64,000 bases of DNA from Parvularcula sp. LCG005 (GCF_032930845.1 NZ_CP136758.1:1937001-2001000); one strand, 5' to 3'; shown: positions 43,156 to 54,183, numbered from the stretch's first letter. Program-made: numbers and translations. The notes: generated by a model not told the origin, from the sequence alone.

Positions 43156-44058
43156 TCAGATCAGATCAAGACCTGAAAGCGCGGCATCGACCGCTGCCCG
43201 CGCCTCGTCCGAGGCCGGGACCAGCGGCAGGCGCAGCTCATTTGCGATGAGACCAAGACAGCTCAATGCATATTTTACCGGACCGGGGCTCGTATCCGCA
43301 AAAAGCGCATCATGCAGCGGTGTGAGCCGGTCCTGCAGCGCCACGGCCTCATCCCAGCGCCCATCAAGACAGGCCGACTGCATCTGTGCACAGAGGTCCG
43401 GCACCACATTGGCCGTGACCGAGATACACCCCTGCCCGCCCATGGCGTTGAAGCCGACAGCGGTGCAGTCTTCGCCGGACAATTGGACAAAATCAGAGCC
43501 GCAAGAGAGCCGTTGACGCGCGACCCGCGCGAGAACCGAGGTCGCATCCTTCAGCGCGACGATCCGCGGATTTTCAGCCAACACGCCCATGGTGTCGACC
43601 GAGATATCCGAAGCTGTCCGCGCGGGGACGTTATAAAGAACGATCGGCAGGTCCGTCGCCTCGGCCAGCTTTGTGTAATGGGCGATCAGCCCCGCCTGAG
43701 AAGGGCGATTGTAATACCCCGTTGCGGCGAGCAGACCATCAGCCCCAGCCTCAGCTGCGGCCTTCGCAAGGCGCAGCGCGGTTGGCGTGTCATTGGCACC
43801 AACGCCAGCGATAACCGGCACCCGGCCCGCCACTACGCTGACGCACCGCCTGATGATCGCAATCTGCTCCTCAACCGTCAGGGTCGAGCCCTCTCCCGTT
43901 GTTCCAGCAGGCACGACGCCGTGGGTACCGCCGGCGAGCTGGCGCTCAAGCAGGCGATCAAAGGCGTCAAAATCGACAGCGCCATCCTTGAACGGCGTCA
44001 CGAGGGCGGTGAACGAGCCTTTCAGCCAGTCACGTGCAGAAGAAGCGGCATAATTCAT
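43156..44058 (-). CDS. dapA: 4-hydroxy-tetrahydrodipicolinate synthase
   Basis: 300 aa TIM-barrel aldolase condensing pyruvate with aspartate semialdehyde, entry to lysine and meso-diaminopimelate. Motifs: PAGTTGEGSTLT (pyruvate site), GVGANDTPTAL, YYNRPSQAG, LYNVPART with the catalytic Tyr, and Schiff-base Lys in IVALKDAT. The ATG at 44058 gives the normal length. The 19-residue extension upstream lacks homology. No good Shine-Dalgarno is seen. Divergent from slt. Confidence 0.95.
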   Translation of the reverse strand: MNYAASSARDWLKGSFTALVTPFKDGAVDFDAFDRLLERQLAGGTHGVVPAGTTGEGSTLTVEEQIAIIRRCVSVVAGRVPVIAGVGANDTPTALRLAKAAAEAGADGLLAATGYYNRPSQAGLIAHYTKLAEATDLPIVLYNVPARTASDISVDTMGVLAENPRIVALKDATSVLARVARQRLSCGSDFVQLSGEDCTAVGFNAMGGQGCISVTANVVPDLCAQMQSACLDGRWDEAVALQDRLTPLHDALFADTSPGPVKYALSCLGLIANELRLPLVPASDEARAAVDAALSGLDLI

Positions 44059-44170
44059 AGGGCGTGTGGGTAAGCTGACAGCGGCGAACACGCAAGCGCT
44101 TCTCGTGGCGATCATTTGGAAACATGGCCAGTCGTGCTACATAAGTGTTTCAAGCGTACAGAGTGACCTT

Positions 44171-46411
44171 ATGCGCCACAAATATCTATTCGCTGCCCTC
44201 ATTTCGGTTCTGGGTGGTCCGTTCAGTGCGCTGTCCGCCGACAGCGCCATTGCCGCACCGCCTCTGCCCCGGGTGAAACCTGAGGCACCGGTTTCCGCCT
44301 ATATTTCAAAGTCGGACAAGGCACTGCTCGATGCATGCTTTGATGCGCTGGATCATCGCCGGTACAGCGAAGCCAACGATCTGCGACAGTCGATCAAGGA
44401 CCAGGTCGCGCGGTCGGTCGCGGACTGGGCCTATTTGCGCTCCTCGGCGCCGGACGTCACGCCAACGCAGATCGGCGAGTTTCTTGATACGCATCTGGGT
44501 TGGCCGGACGACAGCCGCATGCAGCGCAATGCGGAATCCGATTTCGATCGCAATACACCAGCCGACACGATCCTCGCCTTTTTCGACAAGCGAGATCCGC
44601 TTACAGGCGATGGCCATCTGCATCTGGCGCGCGCCTTCTTTGCCACAGGCAAACGGGATGCCGGTCTCTCCCAGCTCCGAACGGCCTGGATTGACTATAA
44701 TTGGACGAGCACGGATGAACGCTCCATCATCAATGAGTTCGGCAGCGATCTGACGCCCGCGGATCATTGGGCTAAGGCTGACCGGCAATTGTTCGATATT
44801 CGCGCCACCGATACTGAGCGTCTTCTCAATTACCTGCCGGCCGTCCAGCGCGCCGAGGCGATGACGCGCATCGCTCTTCTGAAGGGCGACCGCAACGGGC
44901 CGTCCCTGTACACTGGCCTGGCAGAAAGCAGCCGGAATGACAGTGGCGTCCTGCACGCGATGACGCGGTACCACCGCCGGCTCGACAAGGATGACGAAGC
45001 CGTCGTCTATGCCAGCCTCGCGCCCTTGGACCAGGAAGGCCTGCGCTATCCCGAGGCGTGGTACTATGAACGCAAACTTCTCGCCCGCTGGGCGCTGAAG
45101 ACTGGCCGCTTTGCCGATGCCTATACCCTGTCAGCCTATTCCGGTCTTGAGCGGGGTAATGAATTTTCCGAAGCGGAATTCATGGCCGGTTGGCTGGCCT
45201 TGCGTTTTCTGAATGACCCGGAAAGCGCGAAAGCGCATTTCGCGTTTCTGACCGCCAATGTGTCATCGCCCATCAGCCTGTCACGGGGTGAATACTGGCT
45301 CGGCCGTGCATGGTCAGCCAGCGGGGATCAGGAAACCGCCAACCAGCACTATCGGGCCGCGGCGGCCTATCCTTTTGCCTATTACGGTCTGCTGGCGATC
45401 GAAGAATTGGGGGATCAGGCGCCCGCTACCGTGTTTCCTGAACCGCAGGCGGTCGGCGCGGATGCGCTGACCCTGTTCGAGGCGCGCCCGATGGTCCACG
45501 CCATGCGCATTCTGGCCGAGATCAATGAGGACACGCATTTTGACCGGTTTGCCCGTGCCCTTGATGATCAGATCGATAGCGAAGGCGATGTGTCCGCCTA
45601 TGCTGATCTTGTTCTGGGAGAGCGCAAATACTACCTGGCCGTCCGTGCCGGGAAGGTTGCCCGGAATAACGGGACGGAAGTTCCTGGGGTGATCTATCCC
45701 CTGTATCCCGTGCCCAGCAGCGCCACAGATTACGCTGAACACGCCCTTATCCTCGGCCTCTCGCGCCAGGAATCGGAGTTCAACCCTGTTGCCTATTCCA
45801 GCGCCCGTGCGCGTGGCCTGATGCAGCTTCTCGATTCAACGGCAAAGCTGACGGCGCGCAAGGAAGGCCTGCCCTTTTCCTCATCACGCCTGATGAGCGA
45901 CCCGAACTACAACCTGACCATTGGTGCTGCGCACCTCAAACATCTGCTTGAGCGGTTCAACGGCTCCTACATCATGGTGCTGGCAGGCTATAATGCGGGG
46001 CCGCACCGGGTTGACCGGTGGATCCGTGAGTACGGAGATCCGCGTGACCCGTCCGTAGACCCCATCGACTGGGTCGAGCTGATTCCCTTCTCGGAAACCC
46101 GCAACTACGTGATGCGCGTGCTTGAGAATACACAGGTCTATCGCGCCCGTCTCTCCGGTGAGCCACTCGGCGGATATCTGTCCCAGGACCTGACCCGGGG
46201 CGGGAATAGGCCATCATCGATCGGTATTTTCCCGCCTGCGCCAGCTCTGATGCAGGTGTCTCTCGAGGATGGCGGCGGACCTAATCTGATGAACCGTCCG
46301 GCGCTGCGTCCCCTCGCCTTTGAGCGTTATGACGAACTTGCCTTCCCGCCGATTGCGGGCGGTGTTGTCAATCAGAACGAGCGTGAAGAAGAACCGTCCG
46401 AGGACGAATAA
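44171..46411 (+). CDS. slt: Soluble lytic murein transglycosylase (Slt70-like)
   Basis: 746 aa periplasmic enzyme cleaving peptidoglycan glycan strands to 1,6-anhydro ends. Signal peptide to about residue 30. An alpha-superhelical U domain of repeated helices (about 45-500) forms a ring. The C-terminal lysozyme-like SLT domain begins LILGLSRQESEF with the catalytic Glu, then SSARARGLMQLLDSTAK, NLTIGAAHLKHLLERFNGSYIMVLAGYNAGPHRVDRW. An acidic tail follows. The ATG at 44171 starts the signal peptide; longer frame ignored. Divergent from dapA. Confidence 0.93.
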   Translation: MRHKYLFAALISVLGGPFSALSADSAIAAPPLPRVKPEAPVSAYISKSDKALLDACFDALDHRRYSEANDLRQSIKDQVARSVADWAYLRSSAPDVTPTQIGEFLDTHLGWPDDSRMQRNAESDFDRNTPADTILAFFDKRDPLTGDGHLHLARAFFATGKRDAGLSQLRTAWIDYNWTSTDERSIINEFGSDLTPADHWAKADRQLFDIRATDTERLLNYLPAVQRAEAMTRIALLKGDRNGPSLYTGLAESSRNDSGVLHAMTRYHRRLDKDDEAVVYASLAPLDQEGLRYPEAWYYERKLLARWALKTGRFADAYTLSAYSGLERGNEFSEAEFMAGWLALRFLNDPESAKAHFAFLTANVSSPISLSRGEYWLGRAWSASGDQETANQHYRAAAAYPFAYYGLLAIEELGDQAPATVFPEPQAVGADALTLFEARPMVHAMRILAEINEDTHFDRFARALDDQIDSEGDVSAYADLVLGERKYYLAVRAGKVARNNGTEVPGVIYPLYPVPSSATDYAEHALILGLSRQESEFNPVAYSSARARGLMQLLDSTAKLTARKEGLPFSSSRLMSDPNYNLTIGAAHLKHLLERFNGSYIMVLAGYNAGPHRVDRWIREYGDPRDPSVDPIDWVELIPFSETRNYVMRVLENTQVYRARLSGEPLGGYLSQDLTRGGNRPSSIGIFPPAPALMQVSLEDGGGPNLMNRPALRPLAFERYDELAFPPIAGGVVNQNEREEEPSEDE

Positions 46412-46423
46412 AGAGTAGGTGGC

Positions 46424-46861
46424 TCAGGCCGCCTTCTCCCATTTCCCGGCGCCATTCTGCCGCCAGTAAGTGGCATCATAGCCGGCCGCCTTGACGGCTT
46501 TCCACGTGGTCCGGGCATCGGGTGCGCCGCCCTCGTCAAACATCACCACTGTCCGCGTGTAGCTCGCGAAGCTCTCGGGCGGCACCGCTCCCCCACTGAC
46601 GAGAAAAAGAACATCGCGGCCTTCATCGGTTTCCTCGGAGGTGATCCAGATGGGTTGGCGCGCATCCTTCCCGCCCGCCGCATGGGGCAGAAAACTGTCG
46701 TCGCGATAGGTCCACAAAAGGGCATCGAGCGCCTCGGCGCTTTCGGCACTTCCCGTTTTGACAAGGGCCCGCCAGCCCCTATCAAGAGTACGCTCAAGAA
46801 GATCCGGCAGGACCTCGGCAAGGGTTGATCTTTCGAGGTGATAAAAGAGGACTTCGGCCAT
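46424..46861 (-). CDS. holC: DNA polymerase III chi subunit
   Basis: 145 aa clamp-loader accessory linking the tau complex to SSB. Opening MAEVLFYHLERSTLAEVLPDLLERTLDRGWRALV is characteristic, as is ALLWTYRDDSFLPHAA and QPIWITSEE. The family is divergent outside gammaproteobacteria, and these motifs fit its alphaproteobacterial form. Start at 46861; no ribosome site is obvious, and the frame extension to 46891 overlaps the divergent gene's start. Convergent with slt. Confidence 0.9.
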   Translation of the reverse strand: MAEVLFYHLERSTLAEVLPDLLERTLDRGWRALVKTGSAESAEALDALLWTYRDDSFLPHAAGGKDARQPIWITSEETDEGRDVLFLVSGGAVPPESFASYTRTVVMFDEGGAPDARTTWKAVKAAGYDATYWRQNGAGKWEKAA

Positions 46862-46883
46862 GGAGGGCGGTATAGACCTTCGA

Positions 46884-47867
46884 ATGACCAACAGCGACCC
46901 CCTGAATATCTGGGCGATTTCCGATGGGCGCCGCGGGATGGAAAATCAGGCACTTGGCCTCGCCGAAGCCATCGCGCGCCAGCGGCCAGCCGTCATCACC
47001 ACCAAGCGCATCGCAATTCAGTGGCCTTTCGACCAGCTGCCCGGTCGGCTCTGGCCTTCACCGCTAAACCGCCTGTCAAAGGACAGCGACCCGCTGGGTC
47101 CACCGCTGCCCGATATCTGGATTGCCTGTGGCCGGCGGACCATTCCCCTGTCGGGCGCCGTGCACGGCAAAGGTCCGTTGGTCATTCAGACGCAAGACCC
47201 TCGCGCGCCGCTCGATCAGTTCGATCTGGTGGTCCCGCCGCTGCATGACCAAGTCAGCGGTCCGAATGTCTATCCGATCCTGGGCTCACCCAATCGCCTG
47301 ACGGTAGAAGGACTGGCACAGGCCGCTCATGCGCTAGCGCCACTGCTCCCCCCTCTCCCCCAGCCCTACGGCGCGGTGCTGTTGGGCGGAGACAGCAAGG
47401 ACTATCAGCTCACCGATGCCGTGCTGGATCAGGTCATCAGCGTGCTGCAATCCGCGCATGCGGCCGGGTACGGATTGGTGATCTCGCCATCACGGCGAAC
47501 CCCGGCGTCCGCTATTGATCGGCTCAACGCAGCGCTTGACCCGGCGCGCAGCTTCATCTGGGACGGCAAGCCTATAGCGGCCGTCGAGAACCCCTATCTG
47601 GGCATGCTCGGCCTCGCCTCGCGCCTTTGGGTGACCGAAGAATCCGCCAATATGCTGACAGACGCGGCATTCACTGGAAAGCCGGTCCACCTCCTTCCCA
47701 TGGAGGGCGGCGCACCGAAATGGCAGCGCTTTCATGCCAGTCTGGCTGACCGCCAAGTCATCAACGCAGGCGCTGATCTGTCCGCGGACTGGTCGTACGA
47801 GCCCGTGCGCGAGACGGACCGGGTCGCCAGGCACGCGCTGGACTTACTCGAGTCCCGTCGCGGGTAG
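46884..47867 (+). CDS. ELM1-family (mitochondrial fission ELM1-like) protein
   Basis: 327 aa. The family is named after plant ELM1, but bacterial members resemble GT-B type glycosyltransferases. Features: ISDGRRGMENQALGLAEAI, IACGRRTIPLSGAV, QDPRAPLDQFDLVVPPLHD, the glycine-rich GAVLLGGDSKDYQLT, and SPSRRTP. C-terminal VTEESANMLTDAAFTGKPV is conserved too. Function in bacteria is unknown, possibly envelope sugar transfer. I start at 46884; an in-frame ATG at 46860 overlaps the holC start. Back-to-back with holC. Confidence 0.84.
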   Translation: MTNSDPLNIWAISDGRRGMENQALGLAEAIARQRPAVITTKRIAIQWPFDQLPGRLWPSPLNRLSKDSDPLGPPLPDIWIACGRRTIPLSGAVHGKGPLVIQTQDPRAPLDQFDLVVPPLHDQVSGPNVYPILGSPNRLTVEGLAQAAHALAPLLPPLPQPYGAVLLGGDSKDYQLTDAVLDQVISVLQSAHAAGYGLVISPSRRTPASAIDRLNAALDPARSFIWDGKPIAAVENPYLGMLGLASRLWVTEESANMLTDAAFTGKPVHLLPMEGGAPKWQRFHASLADRQVINAGADLSADWSYEPVRETDRVARHALDLLESRRG

Positions 47868-47872
47868 CGGGA

Positions 47873-48202
47873 TCAGGTCTTGGCCTTGGACTTGTCCTCC
47901 AGCAGGATCTGACCCTTTTTCTCCACCCGCCCCTTCACGGCCTCGGCCATGCTGGCGAGGATCGTTGGCAGGATGATGACGATCCGCACATGCTTTGGGA
48001 AAATATCAATATCGCCGGAGACCTTCTGGCCCATGCCCCGCGCGGTGAAGCTCATCCGGTCGCCCTCCCAGTGACGATCGAATTTCAGCATCATGTTGCC
48101 GGTAATGCTTTCCTTCAGGCTGTCGAACTGCTCGTCGATGCGCTGGCGCGCGCCAGCAATGCCGAGGTCATGGTCGAGGGTGATGGTGACTGGTTTGCCC
48201 AT
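47873..48202 (-). CDS. Polyhydroxyalkanoic acid system family protein
   Basis: 109 aa, the PHA_gran_rgn family. It has the pattern ITLDHDLGIAGARQRIDEQF, then DRHWEGDRMSFTARGMGQKVSGDIDI, and IILPTILASMAEAVKGRVEKKG. The name comes from PHA-granule loci, but many members occur without phaC. No PHA genes are visible here. Divergent from trxB. Confidence 0.85.
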   Translation of the reverse strand: MGKPVTITLDHDLGIAGARQRIDEQFDSLKESITGNMMLKFDRHWEGDRMSFTARGMGQKVSGDIDIFPKHVRIVIILPTILASMAEAVKGRVEKKGQILLEDKSKAKT

Positions 48203-48328
48203 GGTGATCTCCTGTCTTCATCAGATAAAGTAGGGTGCCGATCGCGGCATAAAACCCCATAGGGGCTTGAACCCTTCTGCGGGCACCGTACATTCGCTGC
48301 CTTCTCGGACCAGATGAAAGTGACCGCC

Positions 48329-49291
48329 ATGAGCGAAACGCTGCACTCCAAACTCCTGATCATCGGATCGGGCCCTGCCGGTTATACAGCCGCGATCTAT
48401 GCAGCGCGGGCGATGCTGGAGCCGACACTCGTTGCGGGCCTGCAGCCGGGCGGCCAGCTGACCATCACCACCGATGTCGAGAATTATCCGGGCTTCGCCG
48501 ATGTGATCCAAGGCCCGTGGCTGATGGAACAGATGCAGAAGCAGGCCGAGCATGTGGGCACCAAGATGATGAATGACATCATCACTGAGGTGGACACCCA
48601 GGTCCGGCCCTTCCGCGCCATCGGCGATTCCGGCCGCGTTTATACCGCCGACGCGATCGTCATCGCCACCGGAGCGCAGGCCAAGTGGCTGGGCCTGCCG
48701 TCTGAACAGAAATTCCAGGGCTTTGGCGTATCCGCATGCGCCACATGCGACGGCTTCTTCTATCGCGGCAAGAATGTCGCCGTCATTGGCGGCGGCAACA
48801 CCGCCGTTGAAGAAGCGCTGTTCCTGACCAATTTCGCCGAGAAGGTGACGCTGGTGCATCGCCGCGAGGAACTGCGGGCCGAGCGCATCCTGCAGGAGCG
48901 GCTCCTGAAGCACCCCAAGGTCGAGGTGATGTGGAACCGCCAGGTCGAAGAGATCATCGGTGACAGCGATCCGCTCGGCGTGACCGGCGTCAAACTGGCG
49001 TCGACCATCGGCGCAGAGCCAGTGACAATTGACGTGCACGGTGTGTTTGTCGCTATCGGCCATGCCCCGGCGACGGAACTGTTCCACGGCAAACTCGACA
49101 TGAAAGAGAGCGGCTACATCGTCACCGCCCCGGATTCGACAGCCACATCTGTGCCGGGCATCTTCGCTGCAGGCGATGTGACCGATGAAATCTATCGCCA
49201 GGCCGTGACGGCCGCCGGCATGGGGTGCATGGCCGCGCTTGAGTCAGAAAAATATCTCGCCGCCCTGCACATCGCCGAAGCGGCGGAGTGA
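48329..49291 (+). CDS. trxB: Thioredoxin reductase
   Basis: 320 aa low-molecular-weight flavoprotein reducing thioredoxin with NADPH. FAD site GSGPAGYTAAIYAAR, redox motif CATC in VSACATCDGF, NADPH site GGGNTAVEEALFL, and C-terminal FAD motif GIFAAGDVTDEIYRQAVTAAG. Length matches E. coli TrxB. Start at 48329 (MSETLHSKLLI) is the family norm; an ATG at 48314 is in frame. Convergent with surE, no gap. Confidence 0.95.
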   Translation: MSETLHSKLLIIGSGPAGYTAAIYAARAMLEPTLVAGLQPGGQLTITTDVENYPGFADVIQGPWLMEQMQKQAEHVGTKMMNDIITEVDTQVRPFRAIGDSGRVYTADAIVIATGAQAKWLGLPSEQKFQGFGVSACATCDGFFYRGKNVAVIGGGNTAVEEALFLTNFAEKVTLVHRREELRAERILQERLLKHPKVEVMWNRQVEEIIGDSDPLGVTGVKLASTIGAEPVTIDVHGVFVAIGHAPATELFHGKLDMKESGYIVTAPDSTATSVPGIFAAGDVTDEIYRQAVTAAGMGCMAALESEKYLAALHIAEAAE

Positions 49292-50053
49292 TCACAGATC
49301 GCTGAAGACCTTGCGCAATTGGGCCTTTGAATCCTCATGGGTCAGTGCAAGGTGCAGCGGTGTAATGGCGATCTTGCCGTCATGAATGGCGCGCAGATCA
49401 GTGTCTGGCGGCGGCAGGGTCTTCTCTCCGGAGAAGCCGAACCAGTAATAGCGGCGCTGACGCAGGTCTGTCCGCTCTTCCGCGTATAGCTCGACCTTCT
49501 CCCGCTGGCCTTGGGCCACGACATCGATTCCGGCCACCTCGTCAGGCTCGACATCGGGAAAATTAAGGTTGATCACCACATCAGACGGCCAGCCGGCCTT
49601 CAGCAGACGGCGGATGATTTCCGGACCATGGGCCACCGCCGTGTGCCATTTGGGCGCGTCGCGGTCAGAACGGCTTTGCGAAAGTGCGATGGACGGAATG
49701 CCCACCGTCATGCCCTGAAACGCCACTGCGATGGTGCCGGATACCGTCACATCTTCGGCTATATTCTGACCATTGTTGATGCCGGACAGGATAAGGTCCG
49801 GCCGCTGGCCCTCGACCAGATGACTGATGCCCAGTTGTACGCAGTCGGTTGGTGTTCCGTCTACGGCGAAGCGCTGCTCGCCCACATCCCGCACCCTTAG
49901 GGGTCGGGTCAGCGTGATGGAGCGGGACATGCCCGACTGATCGACTTCGGGCGCGACAGTCCACACATCGTCAGACAGCTCACGAGCAATCTCTTCAAGC
50001 GCAATCAGGCCCGGCGAGTGGATACCGTCATCATTGGAACATAATATGCGCAT
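49292..50053 (-). CDS. surE: 5'/3'-nucleotidase SurE
   Basis: 253 aa metal-dependent phosphatase of nucleoside monophosphates and polyphosphate. N-terminal SNDDGIHSPG binds the metal; GTPTDCVQLGI, LSGINNGQN and YSGTVxA-like VSGTIAVAFQG follow. It lies 3 bp behind serS; the stationary-phase pair serS-surE is common in alphaproteobacteria. Function is survival and nucleotide recycling. Confidence 0.95.
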   Translation of the reverse strand: MRILCSNDDGIHSPGLIALEEIARELSDDVWTVAPEVDQSGMSRSITLTRPLRVRDVGEQRFAVDGTPTDCVQLGISHLVEGQRPDLILSGINNGQNIAEDVTVSGTIAVAFQGMTVGIPSIALSQSRSDRDAPKWHTAVAHGPEIIRRLLKAGWPSDVVINLNFPDVEPDEVAGIDVVAQGQREKVELYAEERTDLRQRRYYWFGFSGEKTLPPPDTDLRAIHDGKIAITPLHLALTHEDSKAQLRKVFSDL

Positions 50054-50056
50054 GGG

Positions 50057-51453
<1,397 letters not shown>

Positions 51454-51470
51454 CGATAGGAGAGATCATC

Positions 51471-52034
51471 ATGCGTCCTTTATCCAGCCTTCTTGCCGTC
51501 GCCCTCATGGCCACCGCCGGAGCGGCATTCGCGCAGCCCATGCCGCAAATCGGCGGACAGGCATCGCATATCGAAGCCCTTGATTTCATGAAGGGCGAAT
51601 GGCGCGGCACGGCCACAATCTACAGCCAGACCGGCCCCCAGACACTGACCCAGACCGAGCGCGTCGGGACGATGCTCCAGGGCGACATACTGGTCGTCGA
51701 AGGCCACGGTTATGACGCCGACGGCGAGACCGAGTTCAACGCCATGGGCATTGTCAGCTGGAATCCCGCCACCGCCGCCTATGATTTTCGCTCCTACGCC
51801 ATGGGTTTCAGTGGGACCTACCCCTTCAACGCCACGGAAAACGGCTTTGCATGGGAGATCCCGGCCGGCCCTAATGCCAAAATTGTCTATAACGCCGTCA
51901 TTGAAGGCGATGACTGGCATGAAACAGGCCACTACGTCCGCGACGGCATGGCCCCGGTCAAAACCATCGAGATGACGCTGAAACGCATCGGGGACACAGA
52001 CTGGCCTGCGGCAAATCCTGTTTCTCTCGACTAG
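51471..52034 (+). CDS. Secreted DUF1579-like lipocalin-type protein
   Basis: 187 aa. Signal peptide MRPLSSLLAVALMATAGAAFA-Q. The mature part starts with a conserved helix (HIEALDFMKGEWRGTAT) followed by antiparallel strands with alternating hydrophobic residues, fitting DUF1579/lipocalin-like folds that bind small hydrophobic molecules. Function unknown. Strong ribosome site AGGAGAG 6 nt upstream. Two tandem operators precede it, so it is likely inducible. Divergent from serS. Confidence 0.78.
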   Translation: MRPLSSLLAVALMATAGAAFAQPMPQIGGQASHIEALDFMKGEWRGTATIYSQTGPQTLTQTERVGTMLQGDILVVEGHGYDADGETEFNAMGIVSWNPATAAYDFRSYAMGFSGTYPFNATENGFAWEIPAGPNAKIVYNAVIEGDDWHETGHYVRDGMAPVKTIEMTLKRIGDTDWPAANPVSLD

Positions 52035-52095
52035 GCGGAAGCCAGAAACGCGATGGGCGCCTATATCGGATGAAGTTGCCAAACCGAGACTGCCT

Positions 52096-53241
52096 GTGCC
52101 CAACGATACCCTGACCGTCGCCACCCATCGATCCATTGCCGATATTTGCAAGGAGGTCTGGGACAACCTCGCCGGCCTGACGGGACAGCCCTATTATCCC
52201 TTCACGGCGTTCGACTTCCTCGATGCGCTCGAAAAATCAGGCTCGGTGCGGCCCGAGACAGGCTGGGGCCCTCAACATCTGGTCCTGTCTGACGGTGACA
52301 ACCCGATCGGCGCGCTTCCTCTCTATCTGAAGGGCCACAGCCAGGGCGAATACATTTTCGACCACGCCTGGGCAGAAGCCTATCAGCGGGCCGGCGGGCG
52401 ATATTACCCCAAGCTTCTTGCGGCCATTCCATTTACGCCTGCGACCGGTCCGCGCCTGCTCTGCCGCCCAGAGACACAAGCGACCCTTGCAGCGGCCGCG
52501 GCGCAGGTCAGTGATGAGATGGGCGTATCGTCCCTTCACCTCAATTTTCCGGACAAAGGCCAGGTCGCGGCGTTGGAAGTCGCGGGATATCTGATCCGCA
52601 AAGGACAGCAATTCCATTTCACCGATGAAGGCTTTGGCGACTGGGGCGGTTTTCTGGCCGCCCTGTCCTCCCGCAAACGCAAGGACCTGCGCAAGGAGCG
52701 TGCGGCGATCGCACAGTCGGACCTTGATATTGAGTGGATCACCGGCCGAGACATCACCGAAGATCACCTCGACCATTTCTGGACATTCTATCAGGACACA
52801 GGCGCGCGCAAATGGGGCACCCCTTACCTGACGCGGACGTTTTTCTCGATGGTAACAGAGAGGATGGCGGACAGGATGCTGTTCGTCTTTGCGAAACGAG
52901 GGGATCGGCCAATCGCCGGGGCGCTGAATTTTATCGGCGGAGATACACTGTTCGGGCGGTATTGGGGGTGCACGGAGCACGTCCCTTTCCTGCATTTTGA
53001 GCTGTGCTATTATCAGGCGATTGACTACGCCCTGGCCCATGGCCTGACGCATGTGGACGCTGGCGCGCAAGGCGAACACAAAATCGCCCGCGGATATCGT
53101 CCGTCCACAATTTATTCAGCGCATGTTATTCGTGACGAAGGCTTTCGACAGGCCGTCGCGCAGTACCTTGAGGCAGAAGCCACCGAGGTCGATGCGGAAA
53201 TCAATTATCTGGGCGAATTTACGCCGTTTCGACGAGGATAG
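52096..53241 (+). CDS. FemAB-like GNAT acyltransferase (DUF482 family)
   Basis: 381 aa. Full-length DUF482: N-terminal acceptor half with PFTAFDFLDALEKSGSV and YFDHAW-like YIFDHAWAEAYQRAGGRYYPKLLAAIPFTP, and C-terminal GNAT half with RKRKDLRKERAAI, ALNFIGGDTLFGRYWG and DAGAQGEHKIARGY. Members are annotated as peptidoglycan biosynthesis/recognition enzymes or GNATs; substrate unknown. GTG start at 52096 gives family length. Convergent with BLUF. Confidence 0.88.
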   Translation: MPNDTLTVATHRSIADICKEVWDNLAGLTGQPYYPFTAFDFLDALEKSGSVRPETGWGPQHLVLSDGDNPIGALPLYLKGHSQGEYIFDHAWAEAYQRAGGRYYPKLLAAIPFTPATGPRLLCRPETQATLAAAAAQVSDEMGVSSLHLNFPDKGQVAALEVAGYLIRKGQQFHFTDEGFGDWGGFLAALSSRKRKDLRKERAAIAQSDLDIEWITGRDITEDHLDHFWTFYQDTGARKWGTPYLTRTFFSMVTERMADRMLFVFAKRGDRPIAGALNFIGGDTLFGRYWGCTEHVPFLHFELCYYQAIDYALAHGLTHVDAGAQGEHKIARGYRPSTIYSAHVIRDEGFRQAVAQYLEAEATEVDAEINYLGEFTPFRRG

Positions 53242-53243
53242 GG

Positions 53244-53672
53244 TCAGGCCGTGGCGGCGAAAGTCGTTCTCGCGAACGTCCGCAGAAGCGTTACCACTTC
53301 AACCGAGGAGCTGCCCGCCACTTTATTTTCCAGCGCCTTGGCGCTCAATTCAAAGAATGCTGGCGGCAGTTCTTCAAGCGTGCTGCGTTTCTCAAACCCC
53401 ATGGACCAGTTCGGAAAATCGCGAGCGGTGATGTACCGGCTCATCATTGTGATGACGCCCGTGTGACGAGGATCGCCTGCCAAGCGGTTGAACAATGCCT
53501 GGACCGCATCTTCGGGCCCTTCGAGAACCTGGAAAAAAACGCCTTCCGCATAAAGCAGCATGCCAGTGACTTCGACGCGGGAATTTTTCCGGCGCGAGGC
53601 TTCCAGAATCCTGGCCAGGTCGCCTTCATCGAATTCCGGCGTCGCTGAACTGACATAGAGTATCTGGCGCAT
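53244..53672 (-). CDS. Stand-alone BLUF-domain blue-light photoreceptor
   Basis: 142 aa: one FAD-binding BLUF domain plus a short C-terminal extension. The light-switch residues are present: Tyr6 (ILYVSS), Asn30 (RRKNSRVEVTGMLLY), Gln48 (FFQVLEG), Trp89 and Met91 (NWSMGF). No GGDEF, EAL or other output is fused, so it must act through a partner. The nearest genes do not suggest one. Confidence 0.94.
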   Translation of the reverse strand: MRQILYVSSATPEFDEGDLARILEASRRKNSRVEVTGMLLYAEGVFFQVLEGPEDAVQALFNRLAGDPRHTGVITMMSRYITARDFPNWSMGFEKRSTLEELPPAFFELSAKALENKVAGSSSVEVVTLLRTFARTTFAATA

Positions 53673-53775
53673 GGTCCCCTCGCATTTTTGCGGTTGTTTT
53701 CCATGCTATCATCGAGCGGTTAATGTGCGCTTTCCCAAAACGGGCCAACTGGTTCAAAGCAGGTAAAAGATAGCG

Positions 53776-54183
53776 ATGACCACCTATGCGACGATTGCGC
53801 GATTTTACGATCCGGAAGAAGCCCACGTCGCCGCCGGCTATCTGCGCAGTCATGGTTTTGATGTGCAGGTGGCCGATCAGCATGCGCTGACCGCGATGCC
53901 GGAAATGCGCATTGGCCTGCAGGGATATCGGCTGATCACCGCGCAGAAAAACGCCTTTCAGTGTGAAGCGCTGCTGCGCGATATCCGCGAAACGCACAGC
54001 GCCTTTGGCCAGTGCGAGATTTGCAGATCGACCCGCCTCCGCCGTATTCGCGACGGCCGCGTGCCGATCCTGCACCTGCTGATCGGGTTTTTCTTTCCCT
54101 TCGCGCCGGGCACCCGGTCTTTACGTTGCGCTGAATGCGGGCATAAGCAACCTGCCAACGATGATGAACAGGATGAGCCATGA
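53776..54183 (+). CDS. DUF2007-like signalling domain with membrane hairpin and two CxxC knuckles
   Basis: 135 aa. The N-terminal 70 residues (ATIARFYDPEEAHVAAGYLRSHGFDV) resemble the PII-like DUF2007 fold. Next come Cys80-x-x-Cys83, a hydrophobic segment (VPILHLLIGFFFPFAPG, 97-112), and Cys118-x-x-Cys121, so a zinc-binding knuckle could bridge the segment. Function unknown. It overlaps the HIT gene by 4 bp (ATGA), so translation is coupled. Confidence 0.75.
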   Translation: MTTYATIARFYDPEEAHVAAGYLRSHGFDVQVADQHALTAMPEMRIGLQGYRLITAQKNAFQCEALLRDIRETHSAFGQCEICRSTRLRRIRDGRVPILHLLIGFFFPFAPGTRSLRCAECGHKQPANDDEQDEP

